Origin: Patescibacteria group bacterium | GTDB lineage: Bacteria; Patescibacteriota; Microgenomatia; UBA1406; GWC2-37-13 | DNA: 5,445 nucleotides | NCBI GenBank assembly: GCA_943356515.1 | Contig: CALRFM010000076.1 | Coordinates: 1-5,445 of the forward strand | Reading direction: 5' to 3' | Shown here: in pieces, positions 4,746 to 5,445 of the stretch | Layout of the letters: every line of letters starts with the position of its first letter | Numbering within the stretch: the stretch's first letter is position 1 | Made by a program: the position numbers and the translations under genes | Notes under the pieces: model-generated | Told to the model about the DNA's origin: nothing | Databases searched by the model: none | What the model saw: the letters and a program-made list of their open reading frames with translations, nothing else

Positions 4746-4851
4746 GGGTGTTTTTAAACTGATATGAGCTATTAGTTTACTGGTGAATTGCTATAAATCA
4801 ATTTTTCCAACAAAATATACAAAATTATATTAAATATGTTAAAATATCAAC
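4746..4851. other. AT-rich divergent intergenic region
   Basis: 106 bp between the starts of the unknown gene (-) and the ACT-domain gene (+). It is very AT-rich towards the plus-strand gene and must hold both promoters. Only the plus-strand -10 is convincing. No clear operator palindrome, riboswitch or terminator stem is seen. Confidence 0.6.
4840..4845 (+). promoter_or_regulatory. -10 box (TAAAAT) for a leaderless ACT-domain transcript
   Basis: TAAAAT is followed by six bases and the ATG at 4852, the same spacing as at the glycosyltransferase start. No Shine-Dalgarno sequence precedes the ATG. The -35 region is only AT-rich. Confidence 0.45.
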
Positions 4852-5445
4852 ATGATTACCGTACCTTCTATAGTTTCTGACATTATCCGTCGTACTCCCT
4901 TCCTAGAGGAGGGGATAGCACGTGAAATAATAAACCTTTCTAGTCTTGCAAGAGAGTTGCAAAAAGAAGTAGAAGAGAAGACTATGAAAGAGGTACAACC
5001 AGGATCTATCATGATGGCGCTCAAAAGATTGCAACCGACACTTCAAGTAGATAAAGAACTGTCGAAAATATTTGAATCAAATCCAGAGCTTATTGTGCGC
5101 TCAAATTTATTTGAAATGACTATAGCTAATGCTCCTACTTTAATAGAAAAACAGCGAGAGCTGTTGAAGTATGCCAGTCTTAATCACGCTCAGTTTACCA
5201 CTATAACCCATGGCGTGTTTGAAACTACGATTATAGCGAGTAACGAGGCATGTGAAACTATAACAGAGTTGTACAAAGACGAAAAAATCATTTCAGAGTT
5301 TTATGACTTATCTTCTATAACGGTCAAATTCCCGGTAAATATCATCGATACCCCAGGAGTGTACTATTTAATACTGAAAGCTCTTGCATGGGATCATATC
5401 CCCATGACAGAAGTGGTATCTACCTATTCGGAGTGTACGATCATA
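4852..5445 (+). CDS. ACT-domain protein, putative amino-acid-responsive regulator (3' end outside window)
   Basis: 198 codons from ATG 4852 run open to the right edge. The N-terminal 60 residues are helical with a helix-turn-helix-like stretch (FLEEGIAREIINLSSLAREL then GSIMMALKRL). Residues 80-160 form an ACT-like first unit (RSNLFEMTI, then HGVFETTIIAS). A clear ACT domain begins near 164 (DTPGVYYLILKALAWDHIPM, then TEVVSTYSECTII, where the window ends). This layout matches a widespread family of about 225 residues in archaea and bacteria that databases often label aspartate kinase although no kinase domain is present. ACT domains bind amino acids, so a sensor or regulator role is likely. 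It is divergent from the DapF-like operon and could control it. The start follows a TAAAAT box by 6 nt, suggesting a leaderless mRNA. About 25-30 residues appear to be missing. Confidence 0.82.
   Translation, partial: MITVPSIVSDIIRRTPFLEEGIAREIINLSSLARELQKEVEEKTMKEVQPGSIMMALKRLQPTLQVDKELSKIFESNPELIVRSNLFEMTIANAPTLIEKQRELLKYASLNHAQFTTITHGVFETTIIASNEACETITELYKDEKIISEFYDLSSITVKFPVNIIDTPGVYYLILKALAWDHIPMTEVVSTYSECTII

Noticed and set aside
4746..4851. Riboswitch or leader upstream of the DapF operon
   Set aside because: Only about 100 AT-rich bases shared by two divergent promoters; no stable stems or attenuator-like structure seen.
4852..5445. Aspartate kinase
   Set aside because: Only helical and ACT-type regions are seen; there is no amino-acid kinase domain, so the common database name does not fit.

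Overview
The window looks like a chromosomal piece of a small-genome, episymbiont-type bacterium, most likely Candidatus Patescibacteria (CPR). This rests on overlapping or nearly touching genes, no recognisable Shine-Dalgarno sequence at any of the six visible starts, leaderless-type promoters, a tRNA-linked mini GIY-YIG protein, and many short palindromic repeats inside genes. The lineage is an inference from style; no phylogenetic marker is present.

Left part (1-2470): the C-terminal part of a Wzx-type oligosaccharide flippase (+) converges on, and overlaps by 38 bp, a GT39-like membrane glycosyltransferase (-). Both fit export and glycosylation of surface sugars. The glycosyltransferase gene carries four repeat tracts that are translated in frame: two imperfect inverted-repeat elements of about 72-76 bp, a one-ended 30-bp relative, and a 42-bp tandem heptamer tract. 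It is back to back with a small lipoprotein gene (+); their -10 boxes lie 13 bp apart.

Middle (2471-2976): a tRNA-Gly locus on the minus strand. An intact tRNA-Gly(UCC) is followed after one base by a GIY-YIG nuclease-like ORF. This pair is flanked by the 5' part and the 3' part of a second, broken tRNA-Gly. The two pieces share a 31-bp perfect direct repeat, and only together do they supply a complete acceptor stem (GCGGAGT/ACTCCGC). A 16-bp GC palindrome sits where the anticodon arm should be, and a 30-bp block made of two 15-bp palindromes sits in the D-loop.

Right part (2977-5445): a two-gene minus-strand operon (unknown 248-aa protein, then a long DapF-like epimerase, 2 bp apart) is divergent from a plus-strand gene for an ACT-domain protein of the type often mislabelled aspartate kinase. 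The set suggests amino-acid (lysine/diaminopimelate) metabolism or its sensing, but the unknown protein leaves the pathway open.

Most notable are the in-frame repeat family in the glycosyltransferase, the heptamer tract that could switch that gene, the split tRNA around the tRNA-Gly/GIY-YIG pair, and the DapF-like/unknown/ACT cluster.
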